A stretch of 64,000 nt of DNA from Pseudomonadota bacterium (GCA_023440825.1 JAEXRL010000011.1:62001-126000), one strand, 5' to 3'. Shown: positions 1 through 8,827, numbered from the stretch's first letter. Numbers and translations: made by a program. The notes: a model not told the origin generated them from the letters alone.

Positions 1-611
1 TACTTCGCGCTGGCTCACTCGCTGCCCCTATGAGCATTATCGAAGAACGCACCATTGGGCCTAGCCTAGGTGCCGATAACATCAAGCAAGGCTTTGACGC
101 GACCTTATACGGTTTTATTGCCATCGCCATCTTCATCATCGTGTACTACCACCTGATGGGCGTGTTCTCTACGATTGGCCTGACTTTTAACGTTTTACTT
201 CTGCTGGCTGCATTGTCTATGCTGCAAGCCACCTTAACCTTGCCGGGTATTGCCGCCATCGCCCTGACTCTGGGTATGGCTATTGATGCCAACGTACTGA
301 TTAACGAACGTATTCGAGAAGAACTGCGTAACGGAGCCAGTCCACAACAAGCCATACATCTGGGCTTTGACCGTGCCTGGGCGACTATTTTCGACTCCAA
401 CCTGACCAGCCTGATCGTCGGGGTAGCCCTGCTAGCCTTTGGCTCGGGCCCCATACGTGGCTTTGCCGTGGTGCATTGCATAGGCATACTCACCTCGATG
501 TTTTCATCGGTGGTCGGGGTACGTGCCATGGTCAATCTGCGCTACGGCAATAAACGCCGCTTACAGCAGATTTCTATCGGCCAAGTTTGGAAACCGGAAG
601 ACAGCAAATAA
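1..611 (+). CDS. secD: Protein translocase subunit SecD, C-terminal part (5' end outside window)
   Basis: SecD works with SecF in the inner membrane and uses the proton-motive force to help the SecYEG/SecA channel release exported proteins. The reading frame is open from the window's first bases, so only about the last 200 residues are present. The segment reading SIIEERTIGPSLGADNI is the conserved SecD sequence just before its second membrane helix, and GMAIDANVLINERIREEL is the typical RND-type helix 4 motif. Several hydrophobic helices follow, then a basic tail. An internal ATG at 30 could be mistaken for a start, but homology continues upstream of it. secF follows after 70 bp in the same direction. 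Confidence 0.95.
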   Translation, partial: LRAGSLAAPMSIIEERTIGPSLGADNIKQGFDATLYGFIAIAIFIIVYYHLMGVFSTIGLTFNVLLLLAALSMLQATLTLPGIAAIALTLGMAIDANVLINERIREELRNGASPQQAIHLGFDRAWATIFDSNLTSLIVGVALLAFGSGPIRGFAVVHCIGILTSMFSSVVGVRAMVNLRYGNKRRLQQISIGQVWKPEDSK

Positions 612-681
612 ACGCATGCAACGACCCGTCTGGGGCATCTAAGCATGCTGCATACGGGTCACTAACAGGCACATAAGTATC

Positions 682-1623
682 ATGGAATTTTTTCGTATAC
701 ACCGCACTATCCCGTTCATGCGCCATGCTTTGGTGCTGAACCTGATTAGTCTACTCACCTTTGTCGCAGCAGTTGCATTCATTTTGCTGCGTGGGTTTCA
801 CCTGTCTATTGAGTTCACAGGTGGAACCGTTATGGAAGTCCATTATCAGCAAAGTGTACAAGCCGACCAGGTAAGACAAACTGTACAAGGGCTGGGCTAT
901 AGCGACTTCCAAGTACAAAATTTCGGTACCTCGCAAGACATTATTATCCGCCTGCCCACCATTGAAGGCGAAGACAGCGGTCTGCAAAGTGATAAGGTCT
1001 TGCAAGCCTTACAAGTCACTCACCCAGACGTAGAGTTACGCCGCGTCGAGGTTGTAGGTCCACAAGTGGGCCGAGAGCTGCTGGAAAACGGACTCAAGGC
1101 ACTGGCCTTTGTGGTGGCGGGAATTCTGATCTACCTAGGCTTTCGCTTCGAATGGAAGCTGGCTCTGGCCTGCGCCATTGCCAACTTGCACGACGTTGTC
1201 ATTATTCTTGGATTTTTCGCCTTATTCCAATGGGAGTTCTCACTGTCCGTACTGGCAGGGGTACTGGCCGTATTGGGTTATTCTGTCAACGAATCGGTCG
1301 TCGTTATGGACCGTATTCGCGAAAACTTCCGTAAACAAAGAAAAATGGATGTGGCCGGCATTATTGACCTTTCCATTACCCAGAACATCTCACGTACCAT
1401 CATTACCCACGGCTCCACCCAAATGATGGTGCTCTCCATGTTCTTCTTTGGTGGCCCCACCTTACATAACTTTTCCCTGGCGCTCACTATTGGGATCTGG
1501 TTTGGTATTTACTCTTCGGTTTTCGTTGCAGCGGCCATCTCCATGTGGCTGGGCGTAAAGCGTGAGGATCTGATCAAGCCCATTAAAAAAGACGAAGGCG
1601 ATGTGATAGAAGGCGTAGAATAA
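682..1623 (+). CDS. secF: Protein translocase subunit SecF
   Basis: SecF is the partner of SecD in the SecDF export complex of the inner membrane. The 313-residue length matches single-chain SecF proteins. A first membrane helix lies near residues 15-37, followed by the characteristic SIEFTGGTVMEV periplasmic start, a P1-like domain to about residue 135, and five more helices. The NESVVVMDRIRENFR stretch is the conserved SecF helix-4 motif. It is co-oriented with secD 70 bp upstream, the usual secDF operon. The hairpin that should terminate the operon is split by an insertion sequence (1650-2668). Confidence 0.97.
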   Translation: MEFFRIHRTIPFMRHALVLNLISLLTFVAAVAFILLRGFHLSIEFTGGTVMEVHYQQSVQADQVRQTVQGLGYSDFQVQNFGTSQDIIIRLPTIEGEDSGLQSDKVLQALQVTHPDVELRRVEVVGPQVGRELLENGLKALAFVVAGILIYLGFRFEWKLALACAIANLHDVVIILGFFALFQWEFSLSVLAGVLAVLGYSVNESVVVMDRIRENFRKQRKMDVAGIIDLSITQNISRTIITHGSTQMMVLSMFFFGGPTLHNFSLALTIGIWFGIYSSVFVAAAISMWLGVKREDLIKPIKKDEGDVIEGVE

Positions 1624-1683
1624 GGCAAGCAAAAAGCCCGTTATGACATTGAACTGCACCCCAATAAATTGGACAGTAAAAAG

Positions 1684-2260
1684 TTAAGAGCGGAAGGCCT
1701 GAGTTCGGTATTGCACCAGACTCAGGCCTTTTAGTTTGAGTTTGATCCGTTCGTGATTGTAGTAATGGATGTATTGCCGGATACCTGCTTGTAGCTGCTC
1801 AATGCTGTCGAATCTGTTCAGGCAGAAGAACTCGGCCTTAAGTATACCGAAGAAGCTTTCTATCGCGGCGTTGTCCAGACAGTTCCCTTTTCTCGACATA
1901 CTTTGCACGACGGCATGGTCACACAACATTTGGCGATAGCTGGGTTGTTGATAGTGCCAACCTTGGTCTGAGTGCAAGAGTGGCCTTGCTGACGGTTTAA
2001 GTCGCGAGAAGGCTTTTTGAAGCATTCCGCTCACCAAGCGGAACTTGGGACGCCGCTAAGTTTGCTAAACCACGATTTCACCGTTGTACAAGTCCATGAT
2101 CGGCGAGAGGTACAGTTTTTCATGACCGACCTTAAACTCGGTCACATCGGTCACCCATTTTTGGTTCGGACACGCCGCTTTCAGTAGCAGAGCCAAGGGA
2201 TACGCAGGCCTCAATCCAGTCACGACTTGCGCTTTTTCAGGGATACCGCACGTTTTTTCT
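1684..2260 (-). pseudogene. IS3-family OrfB transposase (DDE integrase) remnant
   Basis: The C-terminal third is intact from a TTG codon at 2037. It contains HSDQGWHYQ, QSMSRKGNCLDNAAIESFFG and YIHYYNHERIKLKLKGLS, the second Asp/Glu part of the IS150-group DDE domain. Further upstream the same frame encodes QKWVTDVTEFKVG and LYLSPIMDLYNGEIV, the first catalytic Asp region, followed by two stop codons. Near 2172-2180 the N-terminal segment (VTGLRPAYPLALLLKAA) is joined directly to the WVTDVTEF region. About 110-140 residues normally lie between them, which accounts for the short IS. Confidence 0.82.
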
Positions 2261-2281
2261 GGATCAGGACATCGAGCTTTT

Positions 2282-2616
2282 TTAGATAGGCATTTTCCTT
2301 GAGCTTGCTCGTCGGTCTTTCAGTGCATCTATACCACCGACATCATACAGGCGTTTCCACTTGGAGATATGAGCTGCACAGCGAATGTCAAATATGGTAG
2401 CAGTCCACCGCACCGACAGCTCGTCGCGCTGCATGCACGTGAGCACGGTAAGCAGTATCGTAGCTGGCGCCCATGCGCCGCAGCCCCAGCGCCCCACTTG
2501 CGTACGGTTGCTTCGTCCGTGCCATGGGCCTGGCCAACGGCACGGAACCCACCAATCTGCCCCGATAGATAATCTAGCACTACTTTAAGCTTCTGTTGCT
2601 CGTCGTACTTGCTCAT
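2282..2616 (-). pseudogene. IS3-family OrfA (helix-turn-helix) remnant, frameshifted
   Basis: The ATG at 2616 begins an OrfA-like protein, and its start SKYDEQQKLKVVLDYLSG is typical of IS150-group HTH proteins. The frame is recognisable up to VRKW near 2490. There the similarity jumps to another frame, which continues with CMQRDELSVRWTATIFDI and HISKWKRLYDVGGIDALKDR, ending at 2282. A single small indel near 2490 explains this. In intact relatives OrfA supplies DNA binding and is joined to OrfB by programmed frameshifting. Here it is broken. Confidence 0.8.
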
Positions 2617-2779
2617 TGAAAACACCCTAAAAGTTAGGACAGATGTCCAACTTTTAGGATTCAGCTCACATCAACATAACGGGATTTTTTTATGCCAGTG
2701 TCATTAAACTCTCTACTCAATAAGACACTCGTCAGACAAATTACATTTACTGAAAGAAACGCTAACCTAAGAAAAAGGC

Positions 2780-3583
2780 TTAAAGAATCTTCTGCCGTAT
2801 CGCATTCGAGAGCCACTCGGCTGCCCACACGAGCAATAAGATAATTAAAAAAATCACACTAACTTGGGGCCAAGCTAGCATATCTACAGAGGCCTGCAGT
2901 GGCAATCCCAAGCCTCCGGCGCCCACTATGCCCAATACTGTCGACTCGCGCACATTGAAGTCCCAGCGATACACGACACAGCCAACAATCGTAGGCGATA
3001 ACTGGGGGATAAACGCGTAGCTAAGCACTTGGAGCGCACTGGCTCCGGTGGCACTCACGGCCTCTATGGGACGCTGATCCACCTCTTCTATGGCTTCGTA
3101 TACTAATTTTCCAATGAAACCTATAGAGCGCAAGGCTATTGCGATTATGCCAGCCAAAATACCTGGCCCCACAATAGTGACCAACAACATGGCCCAGATT
3201 AAGGAATTAATAGAACGTGAGGCCACAATAATAAATAAGGCGACAGGCCTGCACAGCCAGGTACTGGGTGTCGTATTGCGCGCGGCCATAAAAGCAAGAG
3301 GTATGGCAATAACTGCCCCAATAATAGTGCCCAAGGTCGCAATATTCAGGGTATCCCACAAAGGCTGCCAAATGGCATCTAGGTATGACCAGCGCGGGGG
3401 CCACATACGTTGTGCCATGTCTAGGCCTGCCACCGGAGCATCCGATACAAATGCCCATATGGTGTGCTCACTAATGAGTTGCCAACCCCAAAAAAAAGCA
3501 CCTGCCATAGCAAGCAATACCATATATTCACGGAATAGCTGCGCCCTGCTTTGACGGCGCCAGATGGTATGGGTAGCACTCAT
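2780..3583 (-). CDS. phnE: Phosphonate/phosphite ABC transporter permease (second PhnE)
   Basis: Inner-membrane permease of a phosphonate-type ABC importer, 267 residues. It has a BPD-type permease layout with about six helices and the PhnE signature region EAVSATGASALQVLSYAFIPQ, where the EAA-loop contacts the ATPase. Its ATG (3583-3581) overlaps the stop of the preceding phnE as ATGA, which points to translational coupling. It is the last gene of phnD-phnC-phnE-phnE. Two different permease genes suggest a heterodimeric channel, as in other phnCDE1E2 operons. No C-P lyase or phosphonatase genes lie nearby, so the substrate cannot be fixed from context. Confidence 0.9.
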   Translation of the reverse strand: MSATHTIWRRQSRAQLFREYMVLLAMAGAFFWGWQLISEHTIWAFVSDAPVAGLDMAQRMWPPRWSYLDAIWQPLWDTLNIATLGTIIGAVIAIPLAFMAARNTTPSTWLCRPVALFIIVASRSINSLIWAMLLVTIVGPGILAGIIAIALRSIGFIGKLVYEAIEEVDQRPIEAVSATGASALQVLSYAFIPQLSPTIVGCVVYRWDFNVRESTVLGIVGAGGLGLPLQASVDMLAWPQVSVIFLIILLLVWAAEWLSNAIRQKIL

Positions 3584-4374
3584 AAGTAACGACGCCTGAT
3601 ATACCCGGAGCTGTATTCACACAGCATCACAATAGCAATAATCAACAATAAAATAGCGGCGGCCGTATCGAACTCGTATCGATTAAATGCCGTATTCAAG
3701 CTGGCACCTATACCACCGGCTCCAACAATACCAATCACTGCCGACTCTCGAAAATTAATGTCCAAGCGGTAAACGCTTAAACCCACTAAACGGGGAGCGA
3801 TTTGAGGCTGTACCGCATATACCAAAACCTGCCACCAACTGGCTCCTGTTGCTCGCACCGCCTCTATTTGAGCAAATTGTATGGTTTCAATTTCATCGGC
3901 CATTAATTTGCCAAAAAAACCAATCGTGGCAATCACCAAGGTGAGCATGCCTGCAAATGGCCCAAAACCAAACATTTTGACTAAGAAGATAGCAATAATC
4001 AGTTCAGGCAAGGCACGGGACGCAGAGATAACAAACCGGCATATCTGCACTAACCAGAAAGGACTGATATTACGCGCTGCCCCCAAACCAAAAGGCAGAC
4101 TAACGGCCACCCCTAAAACGGTGGCAGTCAGCATCATAGCGAGGCTTTCCAGCATGCCCTGACGGATCTCCCCCCAGCGACTGCTGAAATCAGGTTGAGT
4201 AAAAGCAAGAACAAAGCGCCAGCCGCGCTCTGCTCCCTCGCTTACACGCTGATAATTGATGTCGATAGAACTGAGCGCCACATACACATAAAGCAAAGCA
4301 ACTGCATACAGTACGTAACGCACACCGGTAGAAGGTATCCAACGCGGCTTATGCCACTGAGCACTTGCACTCAT
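3580..4374 (-). CDS. phnE: Phosphonate/phosphite ABC transporter permease (first PhnE)
   Basis: Permease subunit paired with the next gene. The frame is open further upstream, but I place the start at the ATG at 4374-4372 (MSASAQWHKPRW), because it overlaps the phnC stop as ATGA. An upstream in-frame start at 4413 would overlap phnC by 43 bp. The protein has about 265 residues with an N-terminal helix near 20-40, a six-helix core and the coupling-loop motif EAVRATGASWWQVLVYAVQPQ. The motif NFRESAVIGIVGAGGIG near the C-terminus is typical of PhnE. It is clearly a paralogue of the downstream permease. Confidence 0.9.
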   Translation of the reverse strand: MSASAQWHKPRWIPSTGVRYVLYAVALLYVYVALSSIDINYQRVSEGAERGWRFVLAFTQPDFSSRWGEIRQGMLESLAMMLTATVLGVAVSLPFGLGAARNISPFWLVQICRFVISASRALPELIIAIFLVKMFGFGPFAGMLTLVIATIGFFGKLMADEIETIQFAQIEAVRATGASWWQVLVYAVQPQIAPRLVGLSVYRLDINFRESAVIGIVGAGGIGASLNTAFNRYEFDTAAAILLLIIAIVMLCEYSSGYIRRRYL

Positions 4375-5216
4375 GCCGCGGCCCACTGTAAATCGGGCTC
4401 GGGCTCCTGACACTCTTGAGCAGTAGCCTGCGTTTGCCAGTCCTCCGTACCATAAATGTGACCTAATACCGTTTGGTCCAGACCCGCCGGTGGGCCATCG
4501 TAAACAAGCTCCCCCTTACGCAAACCCACCACTCTATCCACATAGCGCAAGGCTAAGGCCACATCATGGATATTAATAATGGCGGACAAGCCTTGCTCGC
4601 GGCACATATCACACAGCAAGCGCATAATCTGGCGCGCCGTTTTAGGGTCCAGGCTAGCCGTAGGCTCATCCACCAGCAGGAGTTCGGGCTGCTGAATCAG
4701 GGCACGTGCAATACCCACACGCTGTCGCTGCCCACCTGACAGGGCATCCGCACGCTTGTTCTCAAAGCCTTGTAAACCGACGCGATGCAAGAGTTCAAAA
4801 GCATGCTGGATATCTGCCGCTGGAAAGCGCCTACGCCAAGCCTGCCAAAAACTGACATACCCTAAACGTCCACTCAAGATATTTTCCATGACACTTAAAC
4901 GCTCTACCAGCGCATACTCCTGGAAAATCATACCCAAGCGGCGCCGCACACGACGTAGCTCTTTAGGCGCTAGGCCCAGCAATGACTGCCCATGTAATTG
5001 CACAGTGCCGGAACTGGGCTCGACCAAGCGGTTCACACACCGTATCAATGTGCTTTTGCCAGCCCCTGAGGGGCCAATCAAGGCAATGACTTGCCCCGCT
5101 GGCACATCCAGACTGACTTGATTCAAGGCCACATCGCCCGCGCCATAGCGCTTAGTCAAGCCCTGTATGCGTAATAAGGGCGCTGTGGCCTGTGGCGTTA
5201 ACAGTGAGCCCGCCAT
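4371..5216 (-). CDS. phnC: Phosphonate/phosphite ABC transporter ATP-binding protein PhnC
   Basis: The cytoplasmic ATPase that powers the PhnE pair. Walker A GPSGAGKST lies near residue 50, the ABC signature LSGGQRQRVGIARAL near residue 155, Walker B LLLVDEPTASLD follows, and a switch His sits in NIHDVALA. About 281 residues, as usual for PhnC. The start is placed at the ATG 5216-5214, which overlaps the phnD stop by one base (TAATG). A TTG three codons earlier is a weaker option. The C-terminus overlaps the next gene as ATGA. Confidence 0.93.
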   Translation of the reverse strand: MAGSLLTPQATAPLLRIQGLTKRYGAGDVALNQVSLDVPAGQVIALIGPSGAGKSTLIRCVNRLVEPSSGTVQLHGQSLLGLAPKELRRVRRRLGMIFQEYALVERLSVMENILSGRLGYVSFWQAWRRRFPAADIQHAFELLHRVGLQGFENKRADALSGGQRQRVGIARALIQQPELLLVDEPTASLDPKTARQIMRLLCDMCREQGLSAIINIHDVALALRYVDRVVGLRKGELVYDGPPAGLDQTVLGHIYGTEDWQTQATAQECQEPEPDLQWAAA

Positions 5217-6190
5217 TATTTGCAACTGTACTGCACATTCATGGCAGCATCGATATCACGTACAACCGCCCAGTGCTCTTTGTAGGTAATGGGGATAAAG
5301 GCTTCTTGAGCGGGCTGCGCCTTCCCAAACTCTTCCAGAAGCTTGGTACCGTCCCAGTTAAAACTGAAAAAAGCCTCTTGGATTTTTTCGGCTAATTCAG
5401 GTTTCAGATTATGGGCATAACCATAACCAGTCGTCGGGAAAGAATCAGACTTATAAATCGAACGCAGCTTGTCAGCCTCGACCACATTACGTGCAATCAT
5501 GCGATTGAGCACGGAGTTGGCAATGGCCGCAGCGTCGTAGTCTTTATTAGCAACACCAATAATGGAGTTATCGTGCTTGCCCGAAAATGCTGGCGTGTAA
5601 TCGCGCTCGGCCTGCATCTTATATTGACTCGCCAATAAAGCGGAAGGTGCTTTAAAACCTGAGTTGGACGTTTGCGAGGTAAACGCGATAGTTTTTCCTT
5701 TTAGATCTTCTATTTTTTGAACAGCACTATCGCTTGGAACAATAAATTCCATTTCGTAACCATATGCGCCCTGCTTATCGGCCATCATGGTGAACGGTAC
5801 AAAACCGGCACAATTGACTGCCAGCGGATTACTGCCGGTATTAAAGCCTGCCACATGCAATCGGTCCGAACGCATTGCCTCTAACTGTGCCGCATTCGAC
5901 TGCACCGGGAAAAACTGCACTTTTTTACCCGTGACTTTAGCCAGATGTTGTAAAAATTCGTCCCATACACCACGGTATACTTCAGGGTCTTCCACAGGCG
6001 TGTACGCAAAAACGAGCGTATCGGGATCTATCCAGTCCTTAGGGTCTGTGGGGGCATCGGCCACCAGATCACCGTTACGGTCGCAGTAGCGGGCATCCAG
6101 ACTGCCCGGCTGGCACTCCTGAGCCTGAACGAAGGCTGTACTCACAAGACTGCCCATCCCCAATGTCAAACCTAGCAAAATTTGTTTCAT
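5216..6190 (-). CDS. phnD: Phosphate/phosphite/phosphonate-binding periplasmic protein PhnD
   Basis: Solute receptor of the PhnCDE importer, exported to the periplasm. The start at 6190 gives MKQILLGLTLGMGSLVSTAFVQAQ, a clean signal peptide cleaved near AQA/Q; an in-frame extension to 6298 would bury it. The mature part has about 300 residues with the PhnD-family features FAYTPVEDPEVY, VQSNAAQLEAMRSDRLHVAGFN (ligand-loop region) and KGKTIAFTSQTSNSG. The subgroup with CQPGSLDARYCDRNGD after the signal is usually annotated as a phosphate/phosphite/phosphonate binder, so phosphite is a realistic alternative substrate. A probable Pho box lies 50 bp upstream. Confidence 0.9.
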   Translation of the reverse strand: MKQILLGLTLGMGSLVSTAFVQAQECQPGSLDARYCDRNGDLVADAPTDPKDWIDPDTLVFAYTPVEDPEVYRGVWDEFLQHLAKVTGKKVQFFPVQSNAAQLEAMRSDRLHVAGFNTGSNPLAVNCAGFVPFTMMADKQGAYGYEMEFIVPSDSAVQKIEDLKGKTIAFTSQTSNSGFKAPSALLASQYKMQAERDYTPAFSGKHDNSIIGVANKDYDAAAIANSVLNRMIARNVVEADKLRSIYKSDSFPTTGYGYAHNLKPELAEKIQEAFFSFNWDGTKLLEEFGKAQPAQEAFIPITYKEHWAVVRDIDAAMNVQYSCK

Positions 6191-6239
6191 GGCTATACTT
6201 TTCCAATAAGAAAGTTCCCGAACATTTTGCTGTGTAGAT

Positions 6240-6257
6240 ATGACAAGCAAATGAAAG
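6240..6257 (-). promoter_or_regulatory. Probable Pho box upstream of phnDCEE
   Basis: The minus strand reads CTTTCAT-TTGC-TTGTCAT. The PhoB consensus is two CTGTCAT-like 7-mers separated by 4 bp, and this site matches 6 of 7 in each half. It lies 50 bp upstream of the phnD ATG. A weak -10-like CAAAAT follows about 9 nt downstream, where PhoB-dependent promoters place it. Together with the similar site before pstS it suggests phosphate-starvation control. This is a motif reading only. Confidence 0.6.
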
Positions 6258-6422
6258 CGCCGGACCAACCCCACATGCCCTACTTGCCATGTACGCATTG
6301 CCCCTCAAATCCATCAATACGTATGACGGCACCTCCTACACCTATTAGGGGCGCAGTTTGAGCGTTATAATTAAGAATTAACTTTTTTGCCCGCGGGATA
6401 TACACCCGTTACGGCCCTAACT

Positions 6423-7829
6423 ATGTCCGATACCCTCATTACACCTGAATCCAGTATTGATGCTGGCAAACCTGCTGTACGTAAACTTTTTATTCGCACT
6501 TTTGGCTGTCAAATGAACGAGTACGACTCGGACAAAATGACCGATGTGCTCAATGAACAGCACCCCATAGAACTCACCGACAAGCCCGAAGAAGCCGATA
6601 TCATTTTGTTTAACACCTGTTCTGTGCGCGAAAAGGCACAAGAAAAGGTCTTTTCTGATTTAGGACGTGTGCAGCACCTTAAGGCTCAGAATCCCAAACT
6701 GCTTATCGGGGTCGGTGGCTGTGTAGCCAGTCAGGAAGGTGAAACCATTATTCGTCGCGCGCCCTATGTCGATGTCGTGTTTGGTCCACAAACCTTACAT
6801 CGCTTACCCGAGCTCATTAAGCAGCGCCGCCAAAGTGGCCGTGCTCAGGTCGACATCAGCTTTCCCGAAATCGAGAAGTTCGACGCCCTGCCACCGGCCC
6901 GTGTAGAAGGCTTCAGCGCTTTTGTCTCTATTATGGAAGGCTGCAGTAAATATTGCAGTTTCTGTGTTGTTCCTTACACGCGTGGCGCCGAAGTCTCCCG
7001 CCCTTTCGATGACGTACTCATGGAGGTCGCAGACTTGGCCGACCAAGGAGTGCGCGAAGTCACCCTATTAGGGCAGAACGTGAACGCCTATCGTGGCCCC
7101 ATGGGTAACGATACTGACGAAATCGCAGACTTCGCTATGTTGCTGGAGTACGTGCATGAAATACCCGGTATTGAGCGTATTCGTTATACGACCTCGCACC
7201 CCAAGGAAATGACTACCCGCCTCATTGAAGCGCATGGAAAGCTGCCCAAGTTAGTGCCGTTTTTGCATTTACCGGTTCAAGCAGGTAGTGATCGCGTCTT
7301 AGCGGCCATGAAGCGAGGCTATACCAGCCTAGAGTTTAAATCTATCGTACGGCGCTTACGTGCAGCACGTCCCGGTATCGTGCTTTCCTCTGATTTCATC
7401 GTTGGCTTTCCTGGCGAGACTGAAGAAGACTTTCAAAAAACACTGAAGCTCATCCGTGACGTTAACTTTGATCAGTCCTTTTCCTTTGTTTACTCAAGAC
7501 GTCCAGGTACTCCGGCTGCCGACTTAGAGGACACAAGCAGCAAAGAAGAAAAGCTGAACCGTCTACATCGCCTGCAAGCCCTGATCAATGAACAGGCAAA
7601 AGCCATTAGTCTGGAAATGTTAGGCAGCACACAGCGTATACTAGTCGAAGGACTATCACGCAAAAGCGATACCGAACTCATGGGACGCACCGAGAACAAT
7701 CGGATCATTAACTTTCCCGGTCACTCGCGCCTCATTGGACAAATCATTGATGTACGGGTCACTGACGTACTGACGAACACCTTGCGAGGTGAAATCATCA
7801 CTACAGAGCATACGAGCTCCCCCGCATGA
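6423..7829 (+). CDS. miaB: tRNA-2-methylthio-N6-dimethylallyladenosine synthase MiaB
   Basis: Radical-SAM enzyme that adds a methylthio group to i6A37 of tRNAs reading UNN codons. The start is placed at ATG 6423; a TTG at 6387 is in frame but unlikely. The N-terminal UPF0004 domain carries three cluster cysteines (FGCQMN, NTCSVREKA, GGCVAS; about residues 29, 66, 100). The radical-SAM triad CSKYCSFC sits near 174-181, and the last ~70 residues form a TRAM RNA-binding domain. About 468 residues, normal for MiaB. It opens the operon miaB-ybeZ-ybeY-corC-lnt; its stop overlaps the next ATG as ATGA. Confidence 0.97.
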   Translation: MSDTLITPESSIDAGKPAVRKLFIRTFGCQMNEYDSDKMTDVLNEQHPIELTDKPEEADIILFNTCSVREKAQEKVFSDLGRVQHLKAQNPKLLIGVGGCVASQEGETIIRRAPYVDVVFGPQTLHRLPELIKQRRQSGRAQVDISFPEIEKFDALPPARVEGFSAFVSIMEGCSKYCSFCVVPYTRGAEVSRPFDDVLMEVADLADQGVREVTLLGQNVNAYRGPMGNDTDEIADFAMLLEYVHEIPGIERIRYTTSHPKEMTTRLIEAHGKLPKLVPFLHLPVQAGSDRVLAAMKRGYTSLEFKSIVRRLRAARPGIVLSSDFIVGFPGETEEDFQKTLKLIRDVNFDQSFSFVYSRRPGTPAADLEDTSSKEEKLNRLHRLQALINEQAKAISLEMLGSTQRILVEGLSRKSDTELMGRTENNRIINFPGHSRLIGQIIDVRVTDVLTNTLRGEIITTEHTSSPA

Positions 7830-8827
7830 CAAAAAGCAGACTGCCTGTCAGCATACGTTTAGAAGGTGACAACACTCACCTGCTGAACCTATGCGGACCG
7901 CTGGACGAAAATCTCAAGCAGATCGCCATGGCCTACGATGTGATATTACGTCGTCGTGGCAGCCACGTGTCACTAGAGGGACACCGGGCCGAGCAGGCTG
8001 GACGCACTTTGCAATGGTTTCATAACCGTGCCGTGCATCAGGCATTAAGCATCGAGGACATACAACTAGGCTTGGTCGAGCTGGGTGCTACCCAGCAAGC
8101 CCAAGACGAGCCTGAAGCCACTGTAGAGGTTGCCAAGCCACTGCCGGAACTCCCTCCTCCTGGACAGGAAAATCTGCTTTTACGCACTCGCAAACGTGAC
8201 TTACGACCACGCACTCCACGGCAAGGTCAGTACATACAACAAATCCTGAACCACGACATCACCTTCGGTGTCGGACCTGCAGGTACTGGAAAAACCTGGT
8301 TAGCGGTAGCCTGTGCTATCGACGCCCTAGAGCGTGAGTCCGTACAACGCCTGATTCTGACTCGACCTGCGGTAGAAGCCGGTGAACGTCTAGGCTTTTT
8401 GCCCGGTGATCTGGCGCAAAAGGTAGATCCTTACCTGCGCCCCCTCTACGATGCCCTGTACGATCTCATGGGTTTTGAAAAGGTACAGCGACTCTTTGAA
8501 AAACAAACCATAGAAATCGCCCCCTTGGCCTACATGCGCGGCCGCACACTCAATCACGCTTTCGTTATTCTGGATGAAGCTCAAAACACGACGCCAGAAC
8601 AAATGAAAATGTTTCTGACGCGAATTGGATTTGGCAGCAAAGCCGTTATTAATGGCGACCCCAGCCAAATAGACCTGCCTCGCGGCCAAGGTAGTGGCCT
8701 CAGTCACGCCACCCATGTGCTACGTCACGTATCTGGCATTGCCACCACTCAATTTACTAGCCGCGATGTTGTTCGCCATCCCCTAGTTGCCCGTATTATC
8801 GATGCCTATGACAAAGCCGACTCCTAG
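7826..8827 (+). CDS. ybeZ: PhoH-family ATPase (YbeZ)
   Basis: A PhoH-type P-loop NTPase, in other bacteria a functional partner of the RNase YbeY in rRNA/RNA metabolism. It starts with the ATGA overlap on miaB. An N-terminal KH-like region (about 1-80) precedes the PhoH core. Walker A is GPAGTGKTWLA near residue 152 and the Walker B-like motif is FVILDEAQNTT near 250. 333 residues is the usual length. The product ends 20 bp inside ybeY, so the two are probably translationally coupled. Confidence 0.93.
   Translation: MTKSRLPVSIRLEGDNTHLLNLCGPLDENLKQIAMAYDVILRRRGSHVSLEGHRAEQAGRTLQWFHNRAVHQALSIEDIQLGLVELGATQQAQDEPEATVEVAKPLPELPPPGQENLLLRTRKRDLRPRTPRQGQYIQQILNHDITFGVGPAGTGKTWLAVACAIDALERESVQRLILTRPAVEAGERLGFLPGDLAQKVDPYLRPLYDALYDLMGFEKVQRLFEKQTIEIAPLAYMRGRTLNHAFVILDEAQNTTPEQMKMFLTRIGFGSKAVINGDPSQIDLPRGQGSGLSHATHVLRHVSGIATTQFTSRDVVRHPLVARIIDAYDKADS

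Larger units (their letters stand above)
1650..2668 (-). mobile_element. IS3-family (IS150-like) insertion sequence remnant, internally deleted
   Basis: Imperfect terminal inverted repeats of about 25 bp lie at 1650-1674 and 2644-2668; both begin TGA(A/G)CTG and contain TTGGACA. Directly outside each end is the triplet CAT (1647-1649 and 2669-2671), consistent with a 3-bp target duplication. The element is about 1,019 bp, whereas IS150-type elements are about 1.4 kb. Both transposase frames are broken: orfA is frameshifted near 2490, and orfB lacks its middle and has in-frame stops at 2065-2067 and 2056-2058. It should not transpose by itself. The preserved ends could still be moved by a related transposase elsewhere, which I cannot check. 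Confidence 0.88.
1631..2690 (+). terminator. secF rho-independent terminator, split by the IS element
   Basis: The left arm reads AAAAAGCCCGTTATG at 1631-1645 and the right arm reads CATAACGGG followed by a T-rich run at about 2675-2690. Joined without the IS they form a 9-bp GC-containing stem extended by A/T pairs, with a loop of about 7 nt. The arms are now about 1 kb apart, with the IS in the former loop. Read-through from secF into the IS is therefore possible. Confidence 0.7.

Noticed and set aside
146..535. 129-residue minus-strand ORF within secD
   Set aside because: Antisense to a strongly conserved membrane-protein gene and has no family features.
2780..6190. Phosphonate catabolic (C-P lyase) cluster
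   Set aside because: Only transport genes are present; no phnG-M, phnWX or ptxD-like gene is adjacent.
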